DNA from: Porphyromonas sp. oral taxon 275
GTDB lineage: Bacteria > Bacteroidota > Bacteroidia > Bacteroidales > Porphyromonadaceae
DNA: 64,000 nt
NCBI RefSeq assembly: GCF_018127745.1
Contig: NZ_CP072333.1
Location: 1,054,001 to 1,118,000, forward strand
Direction: 5' to 3'
Positions 31,953 through 42,885 of the stretch are shown here, in pieces (the first letter of the stretch is position 1; every line of letters begins with the position of its first letter). Under the pieces are notes generated by a model that was not told the origin of the DNA, searched no databases, and worked only from the letters and a program-made list of their open reading frames with translations. The position numbers and the translations under genes were made by a program.

Positions 31953-34900
31953 ATGAGTAATCTTGGAATTTCAGTCGTCCTTCAGCTGGTGTCTCGAGGC
32001 TTCCAGCAGGGCATGGATGCAGCACGTGCAGGAGTGGAGCGTCTGCGCCATGGTCTAGGAGCTCTTGACTCTGGACTTCGTCGCTCGAGTGAGGAGCTGC
32101 GCCAGTTACGGAGTGAGGCGGGACGCAGCAGTAGCAGCCTATCGGGTCTACGAGGTGTGGTGGCTCAGCTCGTCGGCAGCTTCGGTCTAGGCCTTAGCTT
32201 GGGTAGCTTCGTGTCGCGTCTGGCGAGCGTAAGTCGTGAGGCAGCCCGTGCTAGGATCGTGCTGAAGAACGTCAGTGCCACGACTACGGACTTCGCTAAA
32301 AGCCTAGCCTTCGTACGTGAGCTGTCCTCGACCTATGGGCAGGACATTACGAAGGTGACAAGTGCCTTCGCCAAGTTCAGCGGTGCTGCCAATGCCTCAG
32401 GGATGTCGCTCAGGGAACAGCAGCAGATCTTCGCAGATGTCACTAAGGCGATCAGCGCCTTCCAGCTCTCAGGAGAGGAAGCCAACTTGACCTTCCTTGC
32501 CATCACGCAGATGATGAGCAAGGGGAAGGTCTCCAGTGAAGAGCTGCGCAGGCAGCTGGGCGAGCGCATGCCTATAGCGATGCAGGCTATGGCTAATGCT
32601 GCTGGCGTGTCGATTGCAGAGCTGGAGGGCAAGCTAAAGCGAGGAGAGCTTCGAAGTGCTCAGGTCATGAGTAAGTTCGCCAGCGAGCTTGCACGACTCT
32701 CGGGGGACGTTTCTACGGACAACCTTGAGGCAAGCCTAGGGCGGCTGGGAAACGCCTTCACCTCTCTTGGTGATAGGCTGGACATCTCGGGGCGCTTCAA
32801 GCAGGTAGTCGATAGCCTCACGGGTATGATCGAGTACCTCAAGGGGCATCTTTCGAACTTCGTCCTATGGGCCTCTGGACTACTATCTCTTCGTCTCTTC
32901 TCTGGCTTCCAGCGGAGGATGAATAGTATCAGCACATCGCTCAATGAGGCTCGCGCGCTGCATGCATCCGAGGCGGCGAAATATGAGCAGCAGGCTGCGA
33001 TAGCCGAGGCAAAGCTCAAGGCTGCTCAGGCGAAACTAAAGGAGGTAGAGGACTCACCCCTGACAGGCAAGCAGCAGAAACGCCTCGCGGACGTGGCGAA
33101 GCTTGAGGGAGACCTAAGCAAGACGCAGGAAGCGATCGCCAAGCGTGAGGCTGCCCTCCTTGGCTCTGAGCAGCGCATAGCATCCGAGAAGAGTAGACTG
33201 GAGGACGCCTTTGCTGCAAAGAAGCAGGCGCAGCTGGAGCGACTAGCAGCAGCCGAACGTAAGGAGGTCTTTCGGAAGGATGAGCTTGAGCGGGGCTTGG
33301 CGGCAAGCCGCTCGGAGGTAGAATCGAAGCGCCGAGCGGTTGCCCGGGCTAGGATCTTGAAGCGTAGTCTTGAGGGAGATTTTAGGCTGTCCCCTCAAGA
33401 CGAAGCGGGGAACAACACCCCTTACTACCAAATCACCAATGCCCGCGAGCGCCGTGCCTTCGAATCTGAGGCAAAGCTCTACAGGTACAAGGAGCTGGAG
33501 GCGAGGAACGCGCAGCAGCGCGCAGCAGCCCTCGCAGCATGGCAACAGCGACAGGATGAGGAGCGCACCAAGCTGCGTCTCCGTGCAGCGGAGCGGGTGG
33601 ACAAGGAGGAGCGTGCGCTTGCTGCTGCTCGAGCTAAGCTTGCCGACCCGAATAATCAAAGTGGCAAGCGCTATCAGCTTGAAGAGGCTCAGCGTGCTAG
33701 TCTGAAGGCGAAGGCGGAGATAAACGCCCTTGAGCGCCGATACTCAGAGGAGGTGAATGCGTCCAATAAGGCTATCAAGGCGCAGCGTGTGGCGGACGAG
33801 AAAGAGCTGCACGATCTACGCAGTCGCTACGCATCTGATGAGGATAAGGTACGGCAGGCGCGGATGAAGGCTGAGCTAGCCAATGAGGAAGAGCGTAGGG
33901 CTAAACGCAGTGAGGCTCAGGGGCGTATCAACACCTCCAAAACGCAGTTAGAGGAGGCAAAGAAGTTAGCCGCGGAGCATCAGCGTGCAGCCTCCGCTAC
34001 GACGGGGTTCTGGGGACGTGCAGCGCTGACAATGCGCAGCGCTTGGGCGTCTGCCATAGCAAGCATCAGGGCGATGATGTCCTCCCTTGTGCCTATGGCT
34101 ATCATAGGTGCGGTCTTCTCCATACTAACCATGCTCAAGGACTGGTATGAACGCACCAAAGAGATTGCCTCCATGCAGGGGCGATATCGCAACGAGCTGG
34201 AGCACATCAAGGGAAGCCTCGGAGAAGAAAGTCGGGAGCTTCTTCGCCTATTCGATGTCTACAGATCACTCCACGGGAAGACCAAAGAGCAGCAGGCCGT
34301 GCAGCATCAGATCGAGAGATCCCTGGGACTACAGGAGGGCGCCCTGAACCGTCTCGCTGGGAAGTACGACCAGATCAAAGCCATCATCGGCGATACCATC
34401 AAGCTCAAGGAGCTAGAGCGACAAATCGAGTTCAACAAGAATTCCGAACAGGAATGGCGCTCACAGCTTGATAAGTATGCGGTAGAGTACAACAAGGAAT
34501 ATGGCCACACCCTGACCGAAGACGACAAGCAGGCGATTACCGAAGCCCTAGCCGTCGCTAGAGACCCAAAGTATAAGCCTACTCGATCTGCTATTGTGGG
34601 CGAGATGTACCGCAGAGGGCGTAATCAATTCGATGGGGATGCGTATGTGCAGATAGAAGCTGAACTAGCTTATCAGAAGAAGACGGGGAAGCAGCTTTCC
34701 TCGAAGCAAAGAGGCTTCATATATAGCCTGACCGATGGGGATTGGAATAATGCGGACTACAAGGAGGCAGCAGCAAAAGCTGCCGTAGCGCAACAGGCTT
34801 CAGTCGAGAGAGCAGCAGCTCTCAGGAAGCTGGCTGAGGCTGAGACAAAGCGAGGCGAGACGTTGCAGTCTCTAGGTGTCCCCACCGATCGAGTCGACGC

Positions 34901-36524
34901 AGGCGTGAACGATGAGGGGAAAAAGGCGAAGAAGAGCGAGCTACAGAAGCTGCGTGAGCGCATAGCCCAGGAGGAGCGTGAGCTCCTGAACAGAAGAGCA
35001 GCGGGCGACATATCCAGCAATGAGGAGCTACGCCTAGCCCAGCACCAGCTAGCCGAGCGCTACCGTACGCAGCTCGCCTCCCTCATCGGGGGGCAAGCGC
35101 TCTACGACAGACAGTATCAGCAGCTGGGCGGATACCTCATCGCGGACAAGGCACTTCTCGATGCCAAATCAGAGAGCGCCAAGCGCCTCACCGAAGCGAG
35201 CGCCCTCGAACGAGCGGGACTAATAAGCAGCGAGGACCTGATACGACTCAGGGCTGATCGAGCAAAGGCAGAGCTGGAGGCAATGATCGCTACACGTGGC
35301 GAACTAGACCTCAGCGACAGTTATACGCAGCTCAAGCTCGAGGAGCTTAGTGCCACCAGCGAGCTAGCCGAGCTAGAGCGGTCCTATGCTCATGCGCTCG
35401 AGCGACTCACGCTATCCCTTGAGGCTGGGACGATCTCGCAGCAGGAGTATCAGAAGGAGCTGCAGAAGCTAATCGGGGATACCCGACGCAGCGCAGCCGA
35501 GGCTAAGGCTCATAATCCCCGAGAGGAGGGACAGCGCAAGGTCTTAGTGCGTCGCCTCAGCCAGGATGCCTCAGCCCTTGAGCGCCCCACGCTTCAGGCG
35601 CGTGATGCGACCTTTGACTACAAGAAGGACAAGAGTGCCATCACCGAGGAGCAACTGCGCCTCATGGAGGAATACGTCCTAGAGCTAGAGCGCTTCGAGA
35701 AGGCAGGTTCGGACGTAGCAGACGAGCTGGCTAAGGCACGTAGGGAGGCAAAGAGCTTCGAGGAGTCCTTTAAGCTGCAGCGCATCGAAGATGACCTGAA
35801 GAGCTTCCAGCAGAGCCTTCGAGATAAGACCTTCAGAGGCATTAAGCAGGTAGGCCAAGCTGCCAGTCAGCTACAGAGTTCCTTCGAGGGGCTGAGCAAA
35901 GCCTTTGACCCCGAGCAGAACGCCTCAGCATGGGAGCGCTTCTTCTCGGTATTCAATTCAGGCATACAGATGGTGGATACAATAGCCAGTATCGTATCTA
36001 TGCTTGAAGAACTAGGGAAGGTCAGAGAGGCGATAGGTGCAGCGGAGTCTGCTCGCACACAGCAGCAGTTGCTCCTATCACAACAGCAGATGGCTGTTAA
36101 CGCACAGCAGACAGCACAGGAACTAGCGGGGAGTGCAGCCCGAACGGCTGCGACTACTGTCGAGACAAAGGCGGACGTCGTCTCCGCTGCAGCCAAGGCG
36201 TCTAAGGCGCACGCGGCGATCCCCTTCGTCGGTGCAGCGTTGGCTGCTGGGGCTGTCGGCGTCCTCCTCTCTCTCATAAGCCGTAGTGCAAGCTCCATAC
36301 CTAAGTTCGCGAATGGGGGGATAGTCCCTGGTGGTGATGGGCATGGGGATCGTGTCCTTGCTCGTGTGAACCCAGGAGAGCTGATCCTCAATAAGGCGCA
36401 GCAGGGGCGACTTGCGAACCATCTTACTGACGCACAGAGCCTGCGTGTCTATGTCGAAGGGCGTATATCAGGTAGGGATACGCTACGTATTACAGGGGCT
36501 GCTCAGAGGCGCCTCGATCGATGA
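31953..36524 (+). CDS. Tape measure protein
   Basis: A 1523-residue protein that sets tail length. The N-terminal 300 residues include the tape-measure domain (KVTSAFAKFSGAANASGMSLREQQQIFADVTKAISAF; MSKGKVSSEELRRQLGERMPIAMQAMANAAGVS). Long coiled coils follow (about 330-700 and 1000-1360), with hydrophobic segments near 712-727 (PMAIIGAVFSILTML) and 1419-1446, which may insert into the host membrane during DNA entry. The C-terminus IPKFANGGIVPGGDGHGDRVLARVNPGELILNKAQQ is the conserved tail end. At the rule of about 0.15 nm per residue, the tail would be near 230 nm long. Confidence 0.93.
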   Translation: MSNLGISVVLQLVSRGFQQGMDAARAGVERLRHGLGALDSGLRRSSEELRQLRSEAGRSSSSLSGLRGVVAQLVGSFGLGLSLGSFVSRLASVSREAARARIVLKNVSATTTDFAKSLAFVRELSSTYGQDITKVTSAFAKFSGAANASGMSLREQQQIFADVTKAISAFQLSGEEANLTFLAITQMMSKGKVSSEELRRQLGERMPIAMQAMANAAGVSIAELEGKLKRGELRSAQVMSKFASELARLSGDVSTDNLEASLGRLGNAFTSLGDRLDISGRFKQVVDSLTGMIEYLKGHLSNFVLWASGLLSLRLFSGFQRRMNSISTSLNEARALHASEAAKYEQQAAIAEAKLKAAQAKLKEVEDSPLTGKQQKRLADVAKLEGDLSKTQEAIAKREAALLGSEQRIASEKSRLEDAFAAKKQAQLERLAAAERKEVFRKDELERGLAASRSEVESKRRAVARARILKRSLEGDFRLSPQDEAGNNTPYYQITNARERRAFESEAKLYRYKELEARNAQQRAAALAAWQQRQDEERTKLRLRAAERVDKEERALAAARAKLADPNNQSGKRYQLEEAQRASLKAKAEINALERRYSEEVNASNKAIKAQRVADEKELHDLRSRYASDEDKVRQARMKAELANEEERRAKRSEAQGRINTSKTQLEEAKKLAAEHQRAASATTGFWGRAALTMRSAWASAIASIRAMMSSLVPMAIIGAVFSILTMLKDWYERTKEIASMQGRYRNELEHIKGSLGEESRELLRLFDVYRSLHGKTKEQQAVQHQIERSLGLQEGALNRLAGKYDQIKAIIGDTIKLKELERQIEFNKNSEQEWRSQLDKYAVEYNKEYGHTLTEDDKQAITEALAVARDPKYKPTRSAIVGEMYRRGRNQFDGDAYVQIEAELAYQKKTGKQLSSKQRGFIYSLTDGDWNNADYKEAAAKAAVAQQASVERAAALRKLAEAETKRGETLQSLGVPTDRVDAGVNDEGKKAKKSELQKLRERIAQEERELLNRRAAGDISSNEELRLAQHQLAERYRTQLASLIGGQALYDRQYQQLGGYLIADKALLDAKSESAKRLTEASALERAGLISSEDLIRLRADRAKAELEAMIATRGELDLSDSYTQLKLEELSATSELAELERSYAHALERLTLSLEAGTISQQEYQKELQKLIGDTRRSAAEAKAHNPREEGQRKVLVRRLSQDASALERPTLQARDATFDYKKDKSAITEEQLRLMEEYVLELERFEKAGSDVADELAKARREAKSFEESFKLQRIEDDLKSFQQSLRDKTFRGIKQVGQAASQLQSSFEGLSKAFDPEQNASAWERFFSVFNSGIQMVDTIASIVSMLEELGKVREAIGAAESARTQQQLLLSQQQMAVNAQQTAQELAGSAARTAATTVETKADVVSAAAKASKAHAAIPFVGAALAAGAVGVLLSLISRSASSIPKFANGGIVPGGDGHGDRVLARVNPGELILNKAQQGRLANHLTDAQSLRVYVEGRISGRDTLRITGAAQRRLDR

Positions 36525-36562
36525 GTCTAATTTGACGCTATTCTCTCATTCAAAAAGAAATT

Positions 36563-39500
36563 ATGTCAACAGCCAGCTATTACGGCCTATTCGTAGACCG
36601 AAACGGAGTGCAGCATGCGCTCTGTATTGATTACCCGCAGCGGGAAAATGGCGCGGTTCGTCGATTCGTCTCCTTGGGCGTTCCCCCAGTTCGGTTGAGC
36701 TATGAAAGCGAAGATCTTCTTAGCCCTATAGTGGAGGGCCGCTGTAGGTTCAGTATTTACAGCGAAGACGACCAGCAATTTGTCCATCTATGCCGCAGTC
36801 GAGAAGGAGAGGTGCGAGTGTCGCTATTCAAGCTGGGTGTCCCCCGAGAATGGACACTCGACGAGCTACAACATCTAAGCGGAGCAGCAGGCGTTCAGCT
36901 CCTATGGCAAGGAACTCTTGACCCTGAGAGCTACAGCGAGCCCTATACCTCTCGATCTGGCTATATGGTTGAGTTGGAAGCTTGCGACCTCGGGGTGCTC
37001 AAGCGTAAGAAGTTCGTCGCGCCGAAGGAGAGCCGCTTGGAGCTCCGCCAGCTCATCTCTAAGCTCTCTTCTCCAGCGGGCGTGGATGTGGCGTTCAGCG
37101 GCAGCCAGTGGGTCACTGAGGCCGTTTCGCGAGACGGCGATGGATCATTTCGTGTAGCTCCTGCCAATTTATATGTATCCTCGGCCCTCTTCAATCAATC
37201 TGGCAAAGAGGACGCTGAGGGTAAGACTTGCTATGAACTCCTTGAGGGGGTACTTAGGTCCCTTTCCTTGCGCATAGAGCAGCGAATGGGACGCTTACTC
37301 GTCTACGATCTGAACAGCATGTCGTCTACGGATGATTCGGAGCGCCGAGCGCTCCTCACGTCAGCCCCTCAACGCTTGCGCCCTATGGGTGATGACGCCG
37401 AAGTGATGGGGACGCGTGTGTATGATCAGCTCTTGCTCTCCGTTGATCAGGGTCTAGGATCTGTCCGCGCCTCGTATCGCTCAGCTCTTGAAGGGTCTCT
37501 AGATAGTCGCACGCTAATGAGTGTGCCTAGATTGGACACGCTTGGAGGGTATGATTTGATTGGATATAAGTACGCACGCGAAGGTAATGAGGCGATCTCT
37601 CGAAAGGTGACGATCGGGGAGGATGCAGCGATGCTCGTAGTTTCTTGGATACCTGAGGCTAGTCACGGTGTTGGTCTAGTGTATAGCGGAACTCGTCACC
37701 AGTGGGTGCTAGCTCCCATGCTCTATCATTCGGCGTCCTCTAGGCCTGTATTCGTGGACGAGGGCAATATCATCCAGCTTTCCAATGGGCACGTCCGTAC
37801 AACTCGCTTCCTCGATCGCTCTATGGAGGAGGACAAGAAGGAACTTAGCGTCCCGTTTGGTACAGAGGAGCGAGATGGGGCACTTATTGCTCTTCGTCCT
37901 GCTTTGGCTGGCGTGCACGTCTATAGTTCTAGTGCGAACGCTACAGAGGTGTACAAGTCCCTCAAGGAGCAGTGCAGGAGGCTAAATCCTAAGGTGGGGG
38001 ATTCGCTGTATCGACTTACATCTGTAAACCTGAACATACCTCATGTGACTGTGGACGTTCAGAAGTCGTCGAGCTTGCGATTGTCGGCTATGATGCTGCT
38101 ATCTCTATCTCCTAGTATCTTCCAGCCACTGGATCAGTCCAACATTATTATCCTTCGCGGGGATAAGCGCGCTACGTCGAAAGACGAGGACGATACGTAT
38201 TTCGGCGATCTGAACGCCAAGATGCTCGATTATCTGAATTCGCTCGGGAAGCGTTACCCCCAGATGCGTATACCTTTTGATCTCGTCGCTTATGACGAGA
38301 CGGGGAAGTCGTGGCGCCTGAAGCTAGGGCGAGATCCTAAGGCAAAGGTTGGCGACTACGATAGGCCTAATAGAGCGGAGTGGGTGTACTTAGATGGGGC
38401 ATTTTATGGGCTTTGGTGGGAGCCAGCTACCTACGATGTAGAAACATACCGGGAAGACCTCCCCTTTCTACAATGGGGCTATAACACGAAGGAGTGGGAT
38501 AATAGCATCCAGTCGGAGCGTAGCTTGAGCTTCTCATCTAGTTGGCAGAAAGCAAACGAAAGATTGCTCGGTAGGCCTTTTTCGATGAGCCACCCTGACC
38601 TTGGAGAAGGTATGGTCATCCCCATGCCTCCGGTTGGGGCTACACGTCTCTCTCTAACCATCTTCGCCAATGGGAGATTCTTCCGAGGAGGTAGGCCAGT
38701 TGAACTGCCAATATGGGACGTGCCAAATTATATTCTGCTCAAGGATATCTCTCTATCCTTGTCTGACACGGATGCAGCCGAGGGAGTAGAGACTAAAGAG
38801 CGTCGCCTACTATACACGTATCATGAGGAGGGGCAGGAGCGTCTTGAGCACAAGCTCCTGCTTAGCGATGGATTTGGCATGCACCCAGCGTCTCCAGCGA
38901 TCCTTCGGACGGGAAATGGTCGAAGCCTGTATGACTTCTATGCAGAATCACGGCCGTCCTTCCGCTCGCGTTATGACGGACGGCACGCCTATGGAGGTGT
39001 GGGTACATTACCCGATTTCCTTGCACTCCTCTGTGGCTATAACTACGGATCTCAGGCTACGCGCCCTATGGAGCTTAGAGGGACGTTTGCCGCCAGTGAT
39101 GATGTCGGGATCAAGGAGTATGTGGGCCGCCAGTACATACGCATAAGCGAGGAGGTGGATGTTCAGGATGGCAGTAGCAAGATGGTCCTTCACGAGCTGC
39201 GTCCTCAACTTGGGGGAGCTGCCTTTGTGCCGCAGATCCTGCAGCTAGGGAATAGCGCGCGCCCGGTCCTTCCTAACGTCGATTGGTCACGCTACGGGCA
39301 GCTGATTGACTCTGAGGAGGCAAAGCGTCTAGCTGCCGAAGAGGCTGAGTCCAAGGCCGAGGAAGCCAAGCGGCATGCAGAGGAAGAAGCAAAGGCACGA
39401 GCTAAGGAAACGAGGGAGGAGGCGGTGCGCCGTATCAAAGAGTTATCCGAGGAGGACGGGAAGCGATACCGTGACGCTATGATTATGTGGGGGAAGGAGC

Positions 39501-42500
39501 GTGATAAGGCATCGGAAGCTCTCAGGTCCTACACTGATGAGAAGACCGAGGAGGCCAAGGGCTACGCCCGTACGTGGGATAAGCACAGCCACACCTTCGA
39601 TCTCTCTGCACTTGACTCCTCGAAGTACTATGCCTGCATCGTGTGGCTCTCGGGGACGCCCTACAAGAATCCCAACAGCGCCCGAATCAGAGTCTACTGC
39701 GGGCTAGGAGCAGCAAAGGCTGCGCCGACCTACGCGACGAACGCGACGGGATTCGGTCTGCAGCTTGAGTGGACGGTCAACGGCGAGGGCTGGGGTGGTC
39801 GCTCCGCCGAGCGCGTGATCACAGGCTATCAGACGAGGTTCGTTAAGCAGGGCGAGGAGGTCTGCAGTGTGCCGAAACAGCGTGAGGAGATTAGCGCCGA
39901 GTACGTCTACCTGCGTGGCGGCTACGTCTATACGATGGACGTGTGGACAGAGCAGGAGCCCCGCGGCTTCTTCCTCGCCGAGACAGACTGGGCTGCTAAG
40001 GGCTATGAGACTAGGACGGTCTTTAGCCCTGTGACGAGCGTCACGCCTCCCAAAGTGATATACAAAGAGCTGCGCGACAGCATCGACGAGGGCGACAAGG
40101 CAGCACTCAAGGGGGCCAAGAACTACTACGACAAGGAGCGGGAGAAGATAGACGCAAAGATAGACGCCAATACGCGCGAGCTAGCAGGGCGGATCACCTC
40201 GAGTGACGCCAAGCTACTGGAGACTCAGCAGGCGATGCAATGGCGATACGCCTCGTTACTAGAGGCCCAGCAGGCGATGCAGGCGGAGCTGCAGCGCCAA
40301 ATCGACAAGCAAGTAGAGAGCCACTACGGCGAGCAACCGCCCTCTGGGCGCTACGGATGGACGGCTGCCGAGGACGCCAAGCACGAGGGCGACACCTACA
40401 CCTGCCGCGCCCCTGAGGGCGTCACCATCACGCCCGAGAATGCGGCGAAGTACCCCAATGTCGGGAAGAGCTGGCGATTCAGCCGAGGCGGCTGGGTGGA
40501 GCTGGCGGATACCGACCTGACGCGTGCCTTAGCTTTGGCGGGGCAGGCGAAAGCATCCGCCGACGGTAAGGTGACGCACTACCGCGGGGATGCTATCCCC
40601 ACGGGTTATCGAGAGGGGGATCTGTGGACGCTGACGGCGGCTTGGAGCGGCTTCCGCAAGGGATCTATACTCACTGCCATCAAGGACGAGGTGGTGGGGC
40701 AGTACAATCCCGCTCACTGGCGCGAGGAGCTGAGGTACACCGACGACAGCGCGTTGCGCGATATGCAGCTGGGCGGTCGCAACTACGCTAAAGGCACAGC
40801 TGGCGTCAAGGAGGGCAGCGGCTATATGGTCTCCGAGTATCGTGTCGGTGCTCCGTGGGTGGCTGGGGTGGACTACACGGTAAGCTTTGTCCTTGGCTCG
40901 GAGGACCCCGATATGATTGTCGCCCTCTATGTGGACGGATGGAGTGCATCGGACTGCGCTGTACGTGCCGAAGGCACACCCACTCAGGGAGCTGACAGCC
41001 TCTACTACGCGCGCTACAGCGCGACCTTTCGGACGACTGAGGAGCGCATAGCCCTGAGCGTTAAGCGTATCGCGGGAGGCAACGGAGGCTTCCGCCTCTA
41101 TAAGACGAGGAGGGCTGGGGCTAGCGACCAAGGCCGCTACGTCTTGTCTCGAGTTATGCTGGAGCGTGGCAATAAGGCCAGCGATTGGTCGCCTGCGCCT
41201 GAGGACACCGACGAGGCCATTAGCAAGGAAGGCCAGGAGGGTCGCAAGTACACCGAGGGCAAGACAAAGGAGGCGAAGGACTACGCGGATACGAAGACCA
41301 AGGAGGCAAAGGATGAGGCGGCGAAGAAGGCGAAGGAGCAGGACGGCAAGCTGAAGACGCTTGAGGAGGCACGCGCGGAGCAGGCGAAGGCACTGCAGCA
41401 GCTGGGAGTGCGCCTTGATGGACAAGGAGAGGAGCTCAAAGCGGCACATCGCGGGCTAGAGAGTTATCGCTACCTCACCGAGGTGCTGGGCAAGGGTGAC
41501 ACGCTCATATCGGGCGGTCTGGTGCTCTCGAACATCATCGCCGCACGAGACTCAACGGGCGGCGTACGCTCTTGGATCTCGGGACTCATCAAAGACGCCC
41601 ACGGACGCAATTACCCTGCCTTCGCCGCTGGAGTCACGGGATACGGCACGTCGCAGGAGCGCCGCATCGTGGAACTTAACCACGACGGAAGCGGACATTT
41701 CGGGCTCATGTATATCGACGACAACGGGCGTGTCCTCCGCTTTCGCCCTGAAGGGAGCAAGGCGGGCGAGGTGCTGCGTATCGGTGGCGAGCAGCCCTCT
41801 CTCGAGCAGCTGCTGGCGCAGCGCCCCTTCAGTGCTGGCCTTCTCCACTCAGGCGGCTTCGACAGGCGCAATCTCGCCGAGACGCTTGGGGCGGAACTCT
41901 GGCGCAGCTCGGAAACCTTCCACGCCCCCATGGGGGCACATCTGAGCTATCGCATGAGCGTGAGGGGGCTTCGCTGCTTCGTTACAGGAGGTGACCCTGC
42001 AGCGTATCCGTACATACGCCCGGAAGAATGGGCTACAGATGTAGAGCTGAATTTCACTGTATGGAGGTCCGGTGACCCCTTTGACCCTGTAGCGGAGGTC
42101 ACCCGCTACATCCGGGCGAACGCCTCCATGGGGGAGAGGGAGCAGTCGGTGGAGGATGTACGCCTTGAGCTAGACCTCCCTGCCACGGATACGTACTATA
42201 CCAAGGTGACTGCCACGCGCAAGCAGCTCTACCACGTAACTGTCTCAAGCAAAGAGCAGGTGGACAAAGCCCCCTCGGGGCTGGCGGTAATTCTGGAGCT
42301 GACGGTACAGGAATGCACGGGCACGGTGCGCAAGGCTTCGGATGTGGACCAAGAAACAGTCATCTCCACTCGAGGAATCTCCGTGGTAGGAAGTGCGCAG
42401 CGCCTCTTCGCCGTGGACAGCTCGGCGGGCAGCTCTAGCCCTGTGCTGGCTGTGCGTGGTCGTACGGACATGCCTGGTATCCTCGCTGCTGCGGAGATTA

Positions 42501-42769
42501 AGGTGCATCCACGACTGGAGATCGCCACACGCTGGGGCATGCACGCCACGCGCCTCAAGGTGGAGCGCATCGGTGGCGGGCGATACCGCGTGACGCACCT
42601 ACTGAACCGCCTAGACTACATCGTGCAGCTCACACCCTACGCCAACGGTTACGGAGGTATGGCGGTGGAGAATAAGCGCGCCTCCTCCTTCGAGGTGGTG
42701 ACCTATGACCGCACGAGCGGAACGGATGGTACACCCTTCGCTCTAACTATTATCGGCGACAACGCCTAG
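36563..42769 (+). CDS. Giant tail tip / fibre protein
   Basis: A 2068-residue protein, the largest here. The N-terminal 850 residues look like a baseplate or tail-tip domain of the host-specificity (J/Tal) type. A charged coiled coil follows (about 905-1000, AKRLAAEEAESKAEEAKRHA). Then come a YVYLRGG module (about 1005-1165), a DLWTLTA module (about 1340-1395), and a sugar-binding-like module (LGGRNYAKGT...VMLERGNKASDWSPAPEDTD, about 1400-1555). A second Lys/Glu coil and a C-terminal head domain (from about 1640, GGLVLSNIIAARDSTGG) end the protein. The shared modules recur in the 43814 protein. A role in adsorption is inferred. Confidence 0.85.
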   Translation: MSTASYYGLFVDRNGVQHALCIDYPQRENGAVRRFVSLGVPPVRLSYESEDLLSPIVEGRCRFSIYSEDDQQFVHLCRSREGEVRVSLFKLGVPREWTLDELQHLSGAAGVQLLWQGTLDPESYSEPYTSRSGYMVELEACDLGVLKRKKFVAPKESRLELRQLISKLSSPAGVDVAFSGSQWVTEAVSRDGDGSFRVAPANLYVSSALFNQSGKEDAEGKTCYELLEGVLRSLSLRIEQRMGRLLVYDLNSMSSTDDSERRALLTSAPQRLRPMGDDAEVMGTRVYDQLLLSVDQGLGSVRASYRSALEGSLDSRTLMSVPRLDTLGGYDLIGYKYAREGNEAISRKVTIGEDAAMLVVSWIPEASHGVGLVYSGTRHQWVLAPMLYHSASSRPVFVDEGNIIQLSNGHVRTTRFLDRSMEEDKKELSVPFGTEERDGALIALRPALAGVHVYSSSANATEVYKSLKEQCRRLNPKVGDSLYRLTSVNLNIPHVTVDVQKSSSLRLSAMMLLSLSPSIFQPLDQSNIIILRGDKRATSKDEDDTYFGDLNAKMLDYLNSLGKRYPQMRIPFDLVAYDETGKSWRLKLGRDPKAKVGDYDRPNRAEWVYLDGAFYGLWWEPATYDVETYREDLPFLQWGYNTKEWDNSIQSERSLSFSSSWQKANERLLGRPFSMSHPDLGEGMVIPMPPVGATRLSLTIFANGRFFRGGRPVELPIWDVPNYILLKDISLSLSDTDAAEGVETKERRLLYTYHEEGQERLEHKLLLSDGFGMHPASPAILRTGNGRSLYDFYAESRPSFRSRYDGRHAYGGVGTLPDFLALLCGYNYGSQATRPMELRGTFAASDDVGIKEYVGRQYIRISEEVDVQDGSSKMVLHELRPQLGGAAFVPQILQLGNSARPVLPNVDWSRYGQLIDSEEAKRLAAEEAESKAEEAKRHAEEEAKARAKETREEAVRRIKELSEEDGKRYRDAMIMWGKERDKASEALRSYTDEKTEEAKGYARTWDKHSHTFDLSALDSSKYYACIVWLSGTPYKNPNSARIRVYCGLGAAKAAPTYATNATGFGLQLEWTVNGEGWGGRSAERVITGYQTRFVKQGEEVCSVPKQREEISAEYVYLRGGYVYTMDVWTEQEPRGFFLAETDWAAKGYETRTVFSPVTSVTPPKVIYKELRDSIDEGDKAALKGAKNYYDKEREKIDAKIDANTRELAGRITSSDAKLLETQQAMQWRYASLLEAQQAMQAELQRQIDKQVESHYGEQPPSGRYGWTAAEDAKHEGDTYTCRAPEGVTITPENAAKYPNVGKSWRFSRGGWVELADTDLTRALALAGQAKASADGKVTHYRGDAIPTGYREGDLWTLTAAWSGFRKGSILTAIKDEVVGQYNPAHWREELRYTDDSALRDMQLGGRNYAKGTAGVKEGSGYMVSEYRVGAPWVAGVDYTVSFVLGSEDPDMIVALYVDGWSASDCAVRAEGTPTQGADSLYYARYSATFRTTEERIALSVKRIAGGNGGFRLYKTRRAGASDQGRYVLSRVMLERGNKASDWSPAPEDTDEAISKEGQEGRKYTEGKTKEAKDYADTKTKEAKDEAAKKAKEQDGKLKTLEEARAEQAKALQQLGVRLDGQGEELKAAHRGLESYRYLTEVLGKGDTLISGGLVLSNIIAARDSTGGVRSWISGLIKDAHGRNYPAFAAGVTGYGTSQERRIVELNHDGSGHFGLMYIDDNGRVLRFRPEGSKAGEVLRIGGEQPSLEQLLAQRPFSAGLLHSGGFDRRNLAETLGAELWRSSETFHAPMGAHLSYRMSVRGLRCFVTGGDPAAYPYIRPEEWATDVELNFTVWRSGDPFDPVAEVTRYIRANASMGEREQSVEDVRLELDLPATDTYYTKVTATRKQLYHVTVSSKEQVDKAPSGLAVILELTVQECTGTVRKASDVDQETVISTRGISVVGSAQRLFAVDSSAGSSSPVLAVRGRTDMPGILAAAEIKVHPRLEIATRWGMHATRLKVERIGGGRYRVTHLLNRLDYIVQLTPYANGYGGMAVENKRASSFEVVTYDRTSGTDGTPFALTIIGDNA

Positions 42770-42885
42770 TAGGCCATGCTTAGATTACGCCCTCCCCCCT
42801 CACTCCCTCGCCTTTGCCTAGTTCCTCCGACGGCTAGGCGCGACAATAACCGACAGACCAACCATTAACCAAGACCAAGACAACT

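Noticed and set aside
40529..41449. A 306-residue minus-strand open frame
   Set aside because: It is antisense to the giant tail protein, with Leu/Arg-rich low-complexity sequence typical of shadow frames in GC-rich genes.
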